In this document: in pieces, positions 1 through 8,959 of the stretch | Position numbering within the stretch: the stretch's first letter is position 1 | Layout of the letters: each line of letters opens with the position of its first letter | From: Sphingomonas pokkalii | GTDB lineage: Bacteria; Pseudomonadota; Alphaproteobacteria; Sphingomonadales; Sphingomonadaceae | Assembly (NCBI RefSeq): GCF_003096275.1 | Contig: NZ_QENQ01000001.1 | Coordinates: 2,893,107 to 2,957,106 of the forward strand | Direction: 5' to 3' | DNA: 64,000 nucleotides | Notes under the pieces: generated by a model | What the model saw: only the letters and a program-made list of their open reading frames with translations | Database searches by the model: none | What the model was told of the DNA's origin: nothing | Program-made: the position numbers and the translations under genes

Positions 1-41
1 GGCCGGACATCTGATAGCAAACAATCGGGTCAGAAATTCTG

Positions 42-1325
42 CTAGTGTCCTACAAGCGAGGGGCCGTCCACATCTGTAATCTGTAGTGGCGGCACCTCCT
101 CGATCTGCGGTGTGACGAGAGCGGCCATGCCCTCGATCTGCATATAGCGGTTCTGGAGCTGATACTCGTCGTTCTGTTCGAGCAGCACGGCGCCGATGAG
201 TCGGGTGATGCTGTCTTCGTTGGGGAAGATACCGACCACGTCGGCGCGGCGCTTCACCTCCTTGTTCAATCGTTCCAACGGGTTGGTGGAGTGCAGCTTG
301 GTGCGGTGCTGCTCGGGGAAGGTCATGTAGGCGAGCACGTCATGCTCGGCATTGTCCATGCAGGCGCCGAGTTTCGGCCAGCGGGCGCGCAACTGGTCGG
401 CGACGTGGCGCCAGGTCTGCGTCGCGGCGGCATGGTCTGGCTGGAGGAATACCTGCCGGATCGCGGCGGCGACCATGGTATTCTGGCCCTTGGGCACATG
501 GGCAAGCGCGTTGCGCATGAAATGGACGCGGCATCGCTGCCAGGTTGCACCGACGACGCGGGTGATGGCGGCCTTCAGCCCCTCGTGCGCATCCGAGATG
601 ACCAGCTTCACGCCCTTCAGCCCGCGACGGACGAGGTCGCGCAGGAAGGTCGACCAGAACGGTTCGGCCTCGCTGGGGCCGATATGCAAGCCGACGATTT
701 CGCGTTTACCCTCGGTGGTGACGGCGACGGCGATTATGGCGGCGACCGAGACGATGCGGCCGCCCTCGCGCACCTTGAGGTAGGTCGCGTCGAGCCAGAG
801 ATACGGCCACTCGCCGGTGAGCGGGCGCTTCAGGAAGGCGTTCACCCGCTCGTCGATGTCCTTGCACAGCTTGGACACCGACGACTTCGAGATGCCGCTC
901 ATCCCTCCGCCGCCATTCCAGCGATGCTGCGCATCGCCGGAACCTTGGGCGGCTCCGCCCATCGCTTGTACCAGCTCGTCGACCCGCCGCGTGCTGACGC
1001 CGGCGATCCACGCCTCCTGGATGACGCTGACCAGCGCCTTCTCCACCGTCTTGCGGGGTTCGAGGAAGCCGGGGAAGTACGCGCCGGTGCGCAGCTTCGG
1101 GATCTTGAGGTTGAGCGTGCCCAGCCGGGTATCCAGGCTGCGGTCGCGGTAGCCGTTGCGCCAGGTGCTGCGCTCGCCGGATCGCTCGTGGCGGCTGGCG
1201 CCGATGAGGCCGTCGACATCGGCCTCCATGAGGATCTGCAAAACGCTTTCAGCGACGCTGCGCAGGAAATCGCCGTCTCCGGTCTTCGCCATCAGCTCGG
1301 CAAGCGGTAGTCTGTCGTCGGTCAT
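42..1325 (-). CDS. IS256-family (Mutator type) DDE transposase
   Basis: 427-residue transposase that would cut and join the ends of its own element. The DDE triad typical of the family is visible: D179 in LWLDATY, D245 in VISDAHEG and E351 in STNPLERLNKEVKRR. Residues about 124-142 (AAQGSGDAQHRWNGGG region) interrupt the usual QAMG-MSGISKSSVSKL stretch; from memory of the family this is an extra ~19 residues, and the DNA below it is a quasi-palindrome (916-927 with 931-942). The insertion is in frame, so a full-length product is still made but activity is uncertain. Start chosen at the family-typical MTDDRLPLAELMAK. Confidence 0.92.
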   Translation of the reverse strand: MTDDRLPLAELMAKTGDGDFLRSVAESVLQILMEADVDGLIGASRHERSGERSTWRNGYRDRSLDTRLGTLNLKIPKLRTGAYFPGFLEPRKTVEKALVSVIQEAWIAGVSTRRVDELVQAMGGAAQGSGDAQHRWNGGGGMSGISKSSVSKLCKDIDERVNAFLKRPLTGEWPYLWLDATYLKVREGGRIVSVAAIIAVAVTTEGKREIVGLHIGPSEAEPFWSTFLRDLVRRGLKGVKLVISDAHEGLKAAITRVVGATWQRCRVHFMRNALAHVPKGQNTMVAAAIRQVFLQPDHAAATQTWRHVADQLRARWPKLGACMDNAEHDVLAYMTFPEQHRTKLHSTNPLERLNKEVKRRADVVGIFPNEDSITRLIGAVLLEQNDEYQLQNRYMQIEGMAALVTPQIEEVPPLQITDVDGPSLVGH

Positions 1326-1402
1326 CGGGAATTCCTCGGGTCAGGTTGAAGTCTGGAAACTCCACCATATCCGATGTGCCCGGTGGCCACCGAGACGCCG
1401 AC

Positions 1403-1432
1403 GCCGGGGTGGGGCCTCGGCCCCACCCCGGC
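1403..1432. repeat. Perfect 14-bp hairpin beside the IS
   Basis: GCCGGGGTGGGGCC at 1403-1416 is followed by a 2-nt loop and its exact complement at 1419-1432. No T-run follows on either strand, so it is not a classical terminator. It sits between the transposase start and the 5'-truncated DUF6624 gene and may be a short genomic palindrome or part of the IS end. Confidence 0.6.
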
Positions 1433-1481
1433 ATACACCGTCATCTACACCGGGAAATTACACCACGACCGTGGACGCTAG

Positions 1482-2159
1482 CTGCAGACGCGCCCCGCCG
1501 CGACATGGTCCGACTTCCAACGCGACCTGCAGGAGGCTCGGCCGGTCGCTTCCAGCTTCCTGCTTGCCTTGCGGCTCGCGGAGCGCGGCACCTGGCTCCG
1601 GCGTGACGCGACACTGGAAGAGCAGCTCCTCGTGCTCGTGGTCGGGGAACAGGTGCTGCGAAATGCCACAACATGGGGGCAAGGCGAATTGGCGGATGCG
1701 CCACCTCTTTCCAGCGGTGCCCGGTCGGTGCTCGACGCTTATCTCATGGTCGCTGTTTTCGAACGCGATCGCGCCAATACGGGATGGCTGAAGGCACAGG
1801 TCGATCGAGGCGGCTGGCCGACCATTGCCCAGGCCGGCAGCGCTGGATCCCATGCAGCGTGGCTTCTCGTCCAACATGCGGATGCAGACCCGGCGTTCCA
1901 GCTACGCGCACTGCGCCTAATGACGCCGCTCGTCGCTTCGGGCGAGGTGAACAAGCGTAGCTACGCATACCTCTATGACCGCATCATGCTCAAGATCACC
2001 GGGAAACAGCGTTATGCAACGCAAGTGACGTGCAAGGATGGCAGGCGCGTCGCCCAGCCGCTCGAAGAGGAAGCCAGGCTGCCGGAGTTGCGCGCGGAGA
2101 TGGGGCTTGAGCCGTTCGCCGACTATCTGAAGCAGTTCGCCAACTGGGGCGACTGCTGA
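1482..2159 (+). CDS. DUF6624 family protein, 5' end missing
   Basis: Function unknown. The sequence VLDAYLMVAVFERDRANTGWLKAQ and AWLLVQHADADPAFQ is typical of DUF6624, often extracytoplasmic proteins. The reading frame is open from just after a stop at 1479 and already looks coding there (WSDFQRDLQEARPVASSFLL), but there is no ATG or GTG and no signal peptide; the first usable start would be the TTG at 1569, inside the conserved part. The upstream neighbour is an IS256 element, so the simplest reading is a gene whose 5' end was removed or displaced by the insertion. Probably a pseudogene, though a shortened product cannot be excluded. The C-terminus (FADYLKQFANWGDC) looks intact. Confidence 0.6.
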   Translation: MQTRPAATWSDFQRDLQEARPVASSFLLALRLAERGTWLRRDATLEEQLLVLVVGEQVLRNATTWGQGELADAPPLSSGARSVLDAYLMVAVFERDRANTGWLKAQVDRGGWPTIAQAGSAGSHAAWLLVQHADADPAFQLRALRLMTPLVASGEVNKRSYAYLYDRIMLKITGKQRYATQVTCKDGRRVAQPLEEEARLPELRAEMGLEPFADYLKQFANWGDC

Positions 2160-2272
2160 CTCCTGCCCGCACGAGCCTAAACTTCCTAAACTTCGCAATC
2201 CGAGCAGCTATCCTGCAGGGCGTGCTGCTCCCGCCCCTGTGCCTTTGCTCGGCTAGCGTGTAAGGCCCCCGC

Positions 2273-2593
2273 ATGTCGAAATCCCTGAGCACCAGCGGTG
2301 CCATCGATCTGGATGGCGTGACCTATGATTGGCGTCTGCAGCGCGAGCCGCATCTTTCGGACGACGAGGGCTGGAAGGGGATGACCATTGCGGTCGCCCA
2401 GCGCGATGCCAAGCGCGAGGCGTGGCTGGAGTTTCCGGCGCCCAAGCGGCTGCTCAAGGGGCTGCCGCGCGGCCGTCTCCAGCTCGACGACGCGACGATC
2501 GCGCGCTGCGTCCGCTCCGCATTGTCCGCCGGCTGGGATCCCCTGTCGCGCGGCAAGCCCGAGGTGTTTGTCGTGGACTCCGAGGGTAATTGA
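2273..2593 (+). CDS. Conserved hypothetical protein, 106 aa
   Basis: Small acidic/basic mixed soluble protein without signal peptide or membrane segment. It starts MSKSLSTSGAIDLDGVTYDW and contains GWKGMTIAVAQRD and VRSALSAGWDPLSRGKP, a pattern that looks like a compact alpha/beta domain. I do not recognise a named family. Codon use matches the surrounding chromosome and third positions are strongly G/C, supporting real coding. It lies convergent with purK, 27 bp away, and is separated from the truncated DUF6624 gene by 113 bp in which nothing was seen. Confidence 0.6.
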   Translation: MSKSLSTSGAIDLDGVTYDWRLQREPHLSDDEGWKGMTIAVAQRDAKREAWLEFPAPKRLLKGLPRGRLQLDDATIARCVRSALSAGWDPLSRGKPEVFVVDSEGN

Positions 2594-2620
2594 GCCACCC
2601 CGCACCCGGGTGACGACGGG

Positions 2621-3697
2621 CTAGCCCCGCTTCACCCGCGTCACATGCCCCATCTTGCGCCCCGGCCGGGCCTGGCCCTTGCCGTAGAGGTGGAGGTGGG
2701 TGCCCGGCTCGACGAGAAGCTCGGGCCAGCGATCGGCCTCGTCGCCGATCAGGTTTTCCATCTCGACATGGGTGCCGGTCAGCGCGGTCGAGCCGAGCGG
2801 CAGGCCGCAGATCGCGCGGACATGGTTTTCGAACTGCGAGGTCTCGGCGCCCTCGATCGTCCAGTGCCCGCTATTGTGGACGCGCGGCGCCATTTCGTTG
2901 AACACCGGGCCGTCTTCGGTCGCGAAGAACTCGCAGGTCAGCACGCCGATATGGCCCAGCGCCTCGGCGACGCGGCCGGAGAGCGCCGCCGCCTCGGTCC
3001 AGTGGCGGGCGATCTCGGCGGGGGCGGGCAGGGTGGAGCGGGCGAGGATGCCGTCCTTGTGCTCGTTCCAGGGCGGCGGATAGCTGGCCAGCGTGCCGTC
3101 CAGCCCGCGCACGGTGATGATCGAGAATTCGTGGCTGAAGGTGACGAAGCCCTCGAGGATCGCCGGGCGCTCGCCGATCGCCGCCCAAGCGGCTTCCGCC
3201 TCGGACGCCTCGTGCAGCCGCACCTGGCCCTTGCCGTCATAGCCGAGCCGCAGCGTCTTCAGGATCGACGGCGCCCCGATCCTGGCGATCGCTTCGTGCA
3301 GCTCGTCGCGGGTGGTGACCAGCGCCCAGGGCGCGGTGCGGCCGCCGAGCTCGGCGACGAACGACTTTTCGTTGGCGCGGTCCTGCGCGATCTCGAGGCT
3401 CTTGGCGCCGGGGCGCACCGGCACCTTGGCGGCGAGATGCGTGACGGGCGCGAGCGCGACATTCTCGAACTCATAGGTGATCACGTCGGCGTGGCTCGCC
3501 AGTTCGTCGAGCACGATATGGCTGTGATAATCGGCGCGGGTGAAGCTGGAGGCGGTCTGCGCGGCGACGCTTTCCTCGTCGGGGGCGAGGACATGGGTGC
3601 GGTAGCCGAGCTGGGCCGCGGCGACCGCGATCATCCGGCCGAGCTGGCCGCCGCCGAGGATGCCGATGGTGGAGCCGGGGGGGAGGATGTCGCTCAT
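2621..3697 (-). CDS. purK: N5-carboxyaminoimidazole ribonucleotide synthase
   Basis: ATP-grasp enzyme of de novo purine synthesis that converts aminoimidazole ribonucleotide, bicarbonate and ATP to N5-CAIR, the substrate of PurE. The N-terminal PreATP-grasp domain begins [19 protein letters not shown] (residues about 8-26). The central ATP-grasp domain includes [14 protein letters not shown] and the metal-binding stretch [26 protein letters not shown], a hallmark of PurK. 358 residues is the usual length. The ATG overlaps the purE stop by 4 bp (ATGA), so the two are one translationally coupled operon, purE first. Confidence 0.97.
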   Translation of the reverse strand: MSDILPPGSTIGILGGGQLGRMIAVAAAQLGYRTHVLAPDEESVAAQTASSFTRADYHSHIVLDELASHADVITYEFENVALAPVTHLAAKVPVRPGAKSLEIAQDRANEKSFVAELGGRTAPWALVTTRDELHEAIARIGAPSILKTLRLGYDGKGQVRLHEASEAEAAWAAIGERPAILEGFVTFSHEFSIITVRGLDGTLASYPPPWNEHKDGILARSTLPAPAEIARHWTEAAALSGRVAEALGHIGVLTCEFFATEDGPVFNEMAPRVHNSGHWTIEGAETSQFENHVRAICGLPLGSTALTGTHVEMENLIGDEADRWPELLVEPGTHLHLYGKGQARPGRKMGHVTRVKRG

Positions 3698-4179
3698 GCC
3701 GGGTCCACCGCGACGCTCTCGGTCTGGGCCGCGCGCCAGGCCTTGAGCCGTTCGGCCAGCGCATCGTCCGCCGTCGCGAGGATGGCGGCGGCGAGCAGGC
3801 CGGCATTCTTGGCGCCAGCCTTGCCGATCGCCAGCGTGCCGACCGGGATGCCACCGGGCATCTGGACGATCGAATAGAGGCTATCGAGGCCTTTCATCGT
3901 CTTGGATTCCACCGGCACGCCCAGCACCGGGAGGTGCGTCATCGCTGCCGCCATGCCGGGCAGATGCGCCGCGCCGCCGGCTCCGGCGACGATCACCTTC
4001 AGCCCGCGCTCGGCGGCGGTGGTGGCATAGTCATACAGCCGCTGCGGGGTGCGGTGGGCGGAGACCACCTTGGTCTCGTGCGGCACGCCGAGTTCGGCCA
4101 GGATCTCGGCTGCGTGGCGCATCGTCTCCCAGTCGGAGGTGCTGCCCATGATGATGCCGATAAGTGGTGCGTCCGCCAT
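3694..4179 (-). CDS. purE: N5-CAIR mutase, PurE class I
   Basis: Catalytic partner of PurK: moves the carboxyl group from N5-CAIR to C4 giving CAIR. 161 residues, the standard class I length. The active-site signature [13 protein letters not shown] is near the N-terminus, followed by [14 protein letters not shown] (catalytic His) and [26 protein letters not shown], all characteristic. It starts about 300 bp upstream of the gpmA end with nothing but a hairpin between them, and ends inside the purK start codon. Confidence 0.97.
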   Translation of the reverse strand: MADAPLIGIIMGSTSDWETMRHAAEILAELGVPHETKVVSAHRTPQRLYDYATTAAERGLKVIVAGAGGAAHLPGMAAAMTHLPVLGVPVESKTMKGLDSLYSIVQMPGGIPVGTLAIGKAGAKNAGLLAAAILATADDALAERLKAWRAAQTESVAVDPA

Positions 4180-4246
4180 TGCCTGCCGCTCTTGGGAAGG
4201 GAAGGCGGCTTGTTAGTGGCGGGATCGCCGGAGGGCAATGGCCAAG

Positions 4247-4276
4247 GCACCCGGCGCCGCGATGGACGCCGGGTGC
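4247..4276 (-). terminator. Hairpin downstream of gpmA
   Basis: GCACCCGGCG at 4247-4256 pairs perfectly with 4267-4276 across a 10-nt loop. It begins 8 bp beyond the gpmA stop on the minus strand. There is no T-run, so it may stall transcription or protect the mRNA rather than terminate strongly; it also separates gpmA from purE, which is transcribed in the same direction. Confidence 0.5.
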
Positions 4277-4283
4277 GGTCGGG

Positions 4284-4970
4284 TCAGCGTTCGTTGAGGT
4301 AGTAGCGCTCGATTTCCTTGAGGTCGTCGTCGAGCTGGTAGACGATCGGCTGGCCGGTCGGGATCTCCAGGCTGACGATCTCGTCATCGGCGATGCCGGA
4401 CAGGTGCTTGACCAGGGCACGGAGCGAATTGCCATGGGCGGCGATCAGCACCCGCTTGCCGGCCTTCAGCTCGGGGGCGATCCGCCGCTCCCAATAGGGT
4501 AGTACGCGGGCGATCGTGTCCTTCAGGCTCTCGGTCTGCGGGATCGGGATGCCGGCATAGCGCGGGTCCTGGGTCAGGTCCCACGGCGAGCCCGCCTCGG
4601 GGAGCGGCGGCGGCACGTCGAAGCTGCGGCGCCAGATCTTCACCTGCTCGTCGCCGTGCTTGGCCGCGGTCTCGGCCTTGTCGAGGCCGGTCAGCCCGCC
4701 ATAATGCCGCTCGTTGAGGCGCCAGTCCTTCTCTTCCGGCAGCCATAGTCGGCCCATCGCTTCCAGCGCCAGGTGCAGCGTCTTGATGGCGCGGCTCTGG
4801 AAGCTGGTGAAGCACAGGTCGAAATCCAGGCCCTTTTCCTTCATCAGCGTGCCGGCGGCGGTGGCTTCGCGGACGCCCTGCTCGGTCAGGTCGACATCCC
4901 ACCAGCCGGTGAAGCGGTTTTCCAGGTTCCAGGCCGACTGGCCGTGGCGGATCAGGACGAGCGTGGGCAT
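4284..4970 (-). CDS. gpmA: 2,3-bisphosphoglycerate-dependent phosphoglycerate mutase
   Basis: Glycolytic and gluconeogenic enzyme interconverting 3- and 2-phosphoglycerate. The phosphohistidine motif [10 protein letters not shown] (H9) is at the N-terminus, then [15 protein letters not shown], the conserved [16 protein letters not shown] and the second catalytic histidine in [18 protein letters not shown]. 228 residues match the dPGM family. It stands alone, divergent from the dienelactone hydrolase gene. Confidence 0.97.
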   Translation of the reverse strand: MPTLVLIRHGQSAWNLENRFTGWWDVDLTEQGVREATAAGTLMKEKGLDFDLCFTSFQSRAIKTLHLALEAMGRLWLPEEKDWRLNERHYGGLTGLDKAETAAKHGDEQVKIWRRSFDVPPPLPEAGSPWDLTQDPRYAGIPIPQTESLKDTIARVLPYWERRIAPELKAGKRVLIAAHGNSLRALVKHLSGIADDEIVSLEIPTGQPIVYQLDDDLKEIERYYLNER

Positions 4971-5045
4971 AGGCGATCTCCTTGCATCGGTTTGCCGCCG
5001 TCCTTAGCGGGATGTGCGACAGGGACAAGCGCAGGAGACGACGCA

Positions 5046-5765
5046 ATGGTTCGACAGACGTTGGTCTATGCGGGGCCAGGTGGCCCGTTCGAAGGTGTGG
5101 CGGTCTGGGACGATGGCGTCGCCCATCCCCGTCCGGCGGTGCTGGTGTTGCCCAATGTGTTCGGGGCGAAGGACGCCGATGTGGAGAAGGCCGAGGATCT
5201 GGCCCGCCTCGGCTATGTCGCGCTGGTCGCCGATGTCTATGGCCAGGGCAAGCGGACGCTGGCGGGCGATCCCGACTATGCCCGCTATATGGAGGAACTG
5301 AACGCCGACCGGGGCCTGCTCCGCGAGCGGCTGGCGGCATCGCTCCAGGCGTTGGCCGGGCTGGCGATGGTGGAGACGGGGCGGATCGCCGCGGTCGGCT
5401 TCTGCTTCGGTGGGAAGTGCGTGCTCGACATGGCCCGGGGCGGGCTGCCGATCCTCGGCGGCGTCTCGTTCCACGGAGTCTATGACCGGCCCGATCTGCC
5501 CGCGGACGCGCCGATCACGGCCCGGCTGCTGGTCTGCCATGGTTGGGACGATCCGCTCTGCCCGCCCGAGGCGACCGCGGCGCTGGCGCAGGAGCTCACC
5601 GAACGCGGCGCCGACTGGCAGCTCCACGCCTATGGCCATGCCGGCCATGCCTTTACCGACCGGAGCCGCGTACAGAGCCTGAACCCGGCGATCGCCTATG
5701 AACCCAAGGCGGATCGGCGCAGCTGGCAGGCGATGACCGCGTTCCTCGCAGAGCTGTTCGCATGA
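5046..5765 (+). CDS. Dienelactone hydrolase family alpha/beta hydrolase
   Basis: Cytoplasmic alpha/beta hydrolase of the dienelactone hydrolase family; substrate unknown outside of catechol catabolism. The nucleophile is C120 in GFCFGGKC, with acid D168/D169 in GWDDPLCPPE and H201 in YGHAGHAF completing the Cys-Asp-His triad. 239 residues is normal. The ATG at 5046 is chosen because upstream in-frame sequence has no family resemblance. The FUSC gene starts one base after its stop, so they are co-transcribed. There are no chlorocatechol genes nearby, so a general carboxyl-ester role is as likely. Confidence 0.88.
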   Translation: MVRQTLVYAGPGGPFEGVAVWDDGVAHPRPAVLVLPNVFGAKDADVEKAEDLARLGYVALVADVYGQGKRTLAGDPDYARYMEELNADRGLLRERLAASLQALAGLAMVETGRIAAVGFCFGGKCVLDMARGGLPILGGVSFHGVYDRPDLPADAPITARLLVCHGWDDPLCPPEATAALAQELTERGADWQLHAYGHAGHAFTDRSRVQSLNPAIAYEPKADRRSWQAMTAFLAELFA

Positions 5766-5766
5766 G

Positions 5767-6870
5767 ATGAGGCGGCTGCGCGCCCTTTGGGTTGCTGTTC
5801 TGGGGCGGATCACGCCGCGCGCCGTCGATGCCGGCGAATGCGTGGTATCGGTGCTGCTGGCGATCCTGGTGGCGCATCTGATCGGCGGTAGCAACGTCGC
5901 CTGGGCGGCGTTCGCCGGCTACATGGTGATGCGCGGTCATGCCAGCGAGACGCTGCTGCGTGGAATGCTGCGGATCGTCGGCACCGTGGCGGGCGGGGTG
6001 CTGGCGCTGGCGGCGGCGCCGTTCGTCGCGGGAAACTGGGTGATCAGTGCCGCAACTCTGATGCTGGTCGGCACGCTGAGCCTTTACCAGGCGATCACCG
6101 CCCGGCGCGCTTATGCCTGGCTGTTCTTCGGCCTCACCTTCGCGATGGTGCTGCTCGATGATATCGAGGCGCCGGGAGCGGCGCTCGGCCAGTTCGTGGC
6201 GACGCGAATCCTGGAAACGGTAGCGGGCACCTTGGCCTGCGCGGTGGTGAGTATCGTCTCGACATGGACGGTGCGGCGACGCTGGCCGGCGGAGCGGACG
6301 CCGCCAAGCGCTGCGGCCGGCTTCCATCCGGAGGCGCTGCGCCACGCGGTGCAGGGAGGGATCGCGCTGGCGTTGCTGGTCGGGGTGGCGCGGGCGCTGA
6401 CGTTGCCGGCGCTGGCGCAGGGCGCGATCGGAATCATGGCAGTGATGCTGGTGCCCGCGCAGTCGATCGGTGCAAGTGGGCTGGCGCCGGTAAGCGTGCG
6501 GCTGCTGCAGCGCTTCCTGGGGTGTCTAACCGGAGCGGTCTTGGCGGGGCTTTGCCTGGTCGTCGCGCACGGTCATGCGGCGCTGCTGATTGCGGGTACG
6601 ATGCTAGGTGTCGCCACCGGGCGCATGATCGAGAACGGCCCCCACAGCTATCGCTATGTCGGCACCCAGTTCACGCTTGCGGTGCTCGTGATGCTGGTGC
6701 CCGACAGCTACGCCAACGGCGACGCGACGCCGGGACTGGAACGACTAATCGCGGTGTTGATCGGCATGGCCGTGCTGGAGCCGGTGCTCCTGGTGGGCCA
6801 TTGGCACGCGCCGAGGAGGCCCATTGTGCCGGCATCGGAAAAGGCGCTTGACGAGCCGGGCGGCGTGTAG
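5767..6870 (+). CDS. FUSC-type integral membrane protein
   Basis: 367-residue polytopic inner-membrane protein with about ten hydrophobic segments in two blocks (residues about 20-160 and 195-350) joined by a short basic cytoplasmic loop with RRRWPAERTPP. This two-half layout and segments such as VAWAAFAGYMVMRGHASETLLRGMLRIVGTVAGG place it in the fusaric-acid-resistance (FUSC)/aromatic acid exporter superfamily. Substrate is unknown. It is coupled to the upstream hydrolase gene (1-bp gap), suggesting that a product or substrate of that hydrolase may be exported, which is inference only. Confidence 0.8.
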   Translation: MRRLRALWVAVLGRITPRAVDAGECVVSVLLAILVAHLIGGSNVAWAAFAGYMVMRGHASETLLRGMLRIVGTVAGGVLALAAAPFVAGNWVISAATLMLVGTLSLYQAITARRAYAWLFFGLTFAMVLLDDIEAPGAALGQFVATRILETVAGTLACAVVSIVSTWTVRRRWPAERTPPSAAAGFHPEALRHAVQGGIALALLVGVARALTLPALAQGAIGIMAVMLVPAQSIGASGLAPVSVRLLQRFLGCLTGAVLAGLCLVVAHGHAALLIAGTMLGVATGRMIENGPHSYRYVGTQFTLAVLVMLVPDSYANGDATPGLERLIAVLIGMAVLEPVLLVGHWHAPRRPIVPASEKALDEPGGV

Positions 6871-6928
6871 CGAGAGCGACGGTGCAGCCCTTCCCACCGC
6901 GATTGCGATGGGAAGGGGAGTAGTCCGG

Positions 6929-7732
6929 TCAGTGGACGAACCGCGCCACTACGTCGCGATAGGAGCGCGACACCTTCACCTGCGCGCCCGAATTCAGCAC
7001 CAAGAAGCATTCGCCATTGGTGTGCGGCTTCACCTGGCGCACAAGGTCGAGATTGACGATCGTCGAGCGGTGGACCCGCTGGAAACGACGGGGGTCCAGC
7101 CGCTTTTCGAGATCCTTCATCGTCTCTCGCAGGATCAGCGTGTTGTCGCCGGTGTAGATGCACATGTAATCGCCGGCAGCGTCGATCCGTTCGATGGTAT
7201 CGACATCGACGCGGAAGATCTGGCCGCGATCCTTGATGTTGATGAGCTTTTCGAAGCGGTTGGATGCGGGCTCCGCCCCGTCGCCGGCAGCGATCTCGTC
7301 CACCGCGTCGGGTGCTACTTCGGCCAGCACTTCCTTCAGCTTCTCCACTTCCTCCACGCCGCGCTTTTCGGTGAGGCGCTGCCGGACGCGGTCGAGCGTG
7401 TCGGCGAGCCGCGATGGCTCGACCGGCTTCATCAGATAGTCCACGGCTTGGGCTTCGAACGCCCGGATCGCGTGATCGGAATAGGCGGTGACGAATACGA
7501 ACAGCGGTGGTTCGACTTCCATCAGGCCCTGGATGACGGAGAAGCCATCGAACCCCGGCATCTGGATGTCGAGAAACACCAGATCCGGTTTATGGGTCTT
7601 GATCGATCGGATAGCCTCTCGGCCATTGGAGCATTTGTCGATAATTTCGACATCCTCATGCTCCTGGAGCCGGAGCTCGAGTCCCTGGATCGCCAGGGAT
7701 TCGTCGTCAACGAGGATGGTACGGATGGTCAT
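6929..7732 (-). CDS. LytTR-family response regulator
   Basis: Two-component response regulator. Receiver domain in residues about 4-120 with acidic pocket DDE (9-11), phospho-acceptor D55 in LVFLDIQMPG and TAYSDHAIRAFEAQAVDYLMKPV. A linker leads to a C-terminal LytTR DNA-binding domain (residues about 165-265: IKDRGQIFRVDVDTIERIDAAGDYMCIYT ending QVKVSRSYRDVVARFVH). It acts as a transcription factor downstream of the kinase encoded by the overlapping upstream gene (4-bp ATGA overlap). The next gene upstream is an Oar-like receptor, so that is a plausible but unproven target. Confidence 0.93.
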   Translation of the reverse strand: MTIRTILVDDESLAIQGLELRLQEHEDVEIIDKCSNGREAIRSIKTHKPDLVFLDIQMPGFDGFSVIQGLMEVEPPLFVFVTAYSDHAIRAFEAQAVDYLMKPVEPSRLADTLDRVRQRLTEKRGVEEVEKLKEVLAEVAPDAVDEIAAGDGAEPASNRFEKLINIKDRGQIFRVDVDTIERIDAAGDYMCIYTGDNTLILRETMKDLEKRLDPRRFQRVHRSTIVNLDLVRQVKPHTNGECFLVLNSGAQVKVSRSYRDVVARFVH

Positions 7733-8868
7733 GCGGCCTCTCGGTTCGGTTCCTCAAGCTGGAACGGTATCTCGATCTCAACGCTGAAACCTTCCCCGGG
7801 TTTCGTTCGAGTCTCGAAACGATGGTCAGGTCCGAAGGCCTGTGCCAACCGCTCCCGGATATTGGCGAGCCCCACGCCAGTGGAAAGCGTCGGCCTCGGG
7901 CGCGCTTCGATCAATCCCGGACCCGTATCGGACACGGCGATCTGCACCCTATCGCCGGTGAGCCGAGCCGAAACGGTGATATCCGCGCCCTCTTCCTGCG
8001 GGCTGACGGCATATTTGATCGCATTCTCGACAAGCGGCTGCAGCAGCAACGACGGCAAACGGGCCTTCGCCGCGCGTGGATCGAGTTCGAAATGCGTACG
8101 CAGCCGTTCGTCGAACCGCATCTTTTCGATCTCCAGGTAGAGCTTAAGCGTCTCGATCTCCTGCGCCAGCGTGACATGCGCCGTCGGCTCGTTCGCAAGC
8201 GTGTAGCGCAGGAAGGACGAAAGGCGAGACAGCATCACATTGGCCCGCTCGGTCTGCTTGAGCAGCACCAGGGTGGAAATGGAGTTGAGCGTGTTGAACA
8301 GGAAATGCGGGTTCAGCTGGTAGCGCAGCATCGCCAGCTGCGCGCTCGACGCCTGGCTTTCCAGGATCTGCATCTGATCGATCTGCTGTTCGACGATCAG
8401 GTAGAAGTTGATCCCGAAATAGAGCGCGGACCAGCCCGCCAGCACCGTGAAGGTGAGGAAACTATAGCCGATCACCCGCGCGACAGTGATGCCAGGTTCC
8501 GCCGCGGTGAACGAATAGGTGAAGGCTTCGAGCACCGCATAGATGATCGTGGCGGCGCCAAGCGTCGCGAGGGTGAGGAGGATCGCGGGGATGCGGGGCA
8601 TGCCCCGATAGAAGCCGTAAAGCGCCGATAGCAGGAGCGTCAGGCAATAGCCGACGATTGCCTCGATGATCGCCTTGATGATCCCTTCGAACGAAAAGCC
8701 GTTCGAAATCGACGAAACCGAGCGGAGCAGCAGATAGCCGCTCCAGCCCGTTGCCTGGAGAATCCAGAAGGCCCGCCCTTTGTCTTCGAAGAAGGGGCGG
8801 GAAAACAGCTCGGGCTTGGGAATGCCCAGGTTCCTGGCGCTTGTCTGCGGAAGCGAAGTCTTTGCCAC
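7729..8868 (-). CDS. LytS/YehU-type sensor histidine kinase
   Basis: 379-residue membrane histidine kinase. Residues about 30-160 hold four hydrophobic segments with no large periplasmic domain. The dimerisation and phosphorylation segment contains H188 in MLRYQLNPHFLFNTLNSI, the defining motif of the His_kinase family (PF06580). The ATPase domain has LLLQPLVENAIKYAV (N box), SDTGPG (G1) and STGVGLANIRERL (G2). It is translationally coupled to the LytTR regulator, so the two form one signalling system. Confidence 0.93.
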   Translation of the reverse strand: MAKTSLPQTSARNLGIPKPELFSRPFFEDKGRAFWILQATGWSGYLLLRSVSSISNGFSFEGIIKAIIEAIVGYCLTLLLSALYGFYRGMPRIPAILLTLATLGAATIIYAVLEAFTYSFTAAEPGITVARVIGYSFLTFTVLAGWSALYFGINFYLIVEQQIDQMQILESQASSAQLAMLRYQLNPHFLFNTLNSISTLVLLKQTERANVMLSRLSSFLRYTLANEPTAHVTLAQEIETLKLYLEIEKMRFDERLRTHFELDPRAAKARLPSLLLQPLVENAIKYAVSPQEEGADITVSARLTGDRVQIAVSDTGPGLIEARPRPTLSTGVGLANIRERLAQAFGPDHRFETRTKPGEGFSVEIEIPFQLEEPNREAA

Positions 8869-8901
8869 GGCGCGCCTCTACCATCGGCGGGCGAAGGGAG
8901 C

Positions 8902-8936
8902 AAAAAAAATGCCGGGCCCTTGCGGTGCCCGGCATT
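8902..8936 (-). terminator. Rho-independent terminator of the Oar-like receptor
   Basis: Inverted repeat AATGCCGGGC at 8908-8917 with 8927-8936 and, reading the minus strand, eight consecutive T after the stem (8909-8902). It lies 24 bp beyond the receptor stop codon and before the kinase gene, so the 3.3-kb receptor message is separated from the lytSR-like operon. Confidence 0.9.
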
Positions 8937-8959
8937 CGTAAAAGGTTGATCGGTGCCGC

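Larger units (their letters stand above)
1..1440 (-). mobile_element. IS256-family insertion sequence (ends not resolved)
   Basis: The first 1.4 kb is occupied by one IS256/Mutator-type transposase gene plus short flanks. I could not find a convincing pair of terminal inverted repeats or a target duplication, so the limits are approximate and the left end may lie outside the window. The right flank carries a perfect 14-bp hairpin (1403-1416 with 1419-1432) just before a gene that lacks its start, which suggests the element's right edge lies between about 1325 and 1480. Confidence 0.6.
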
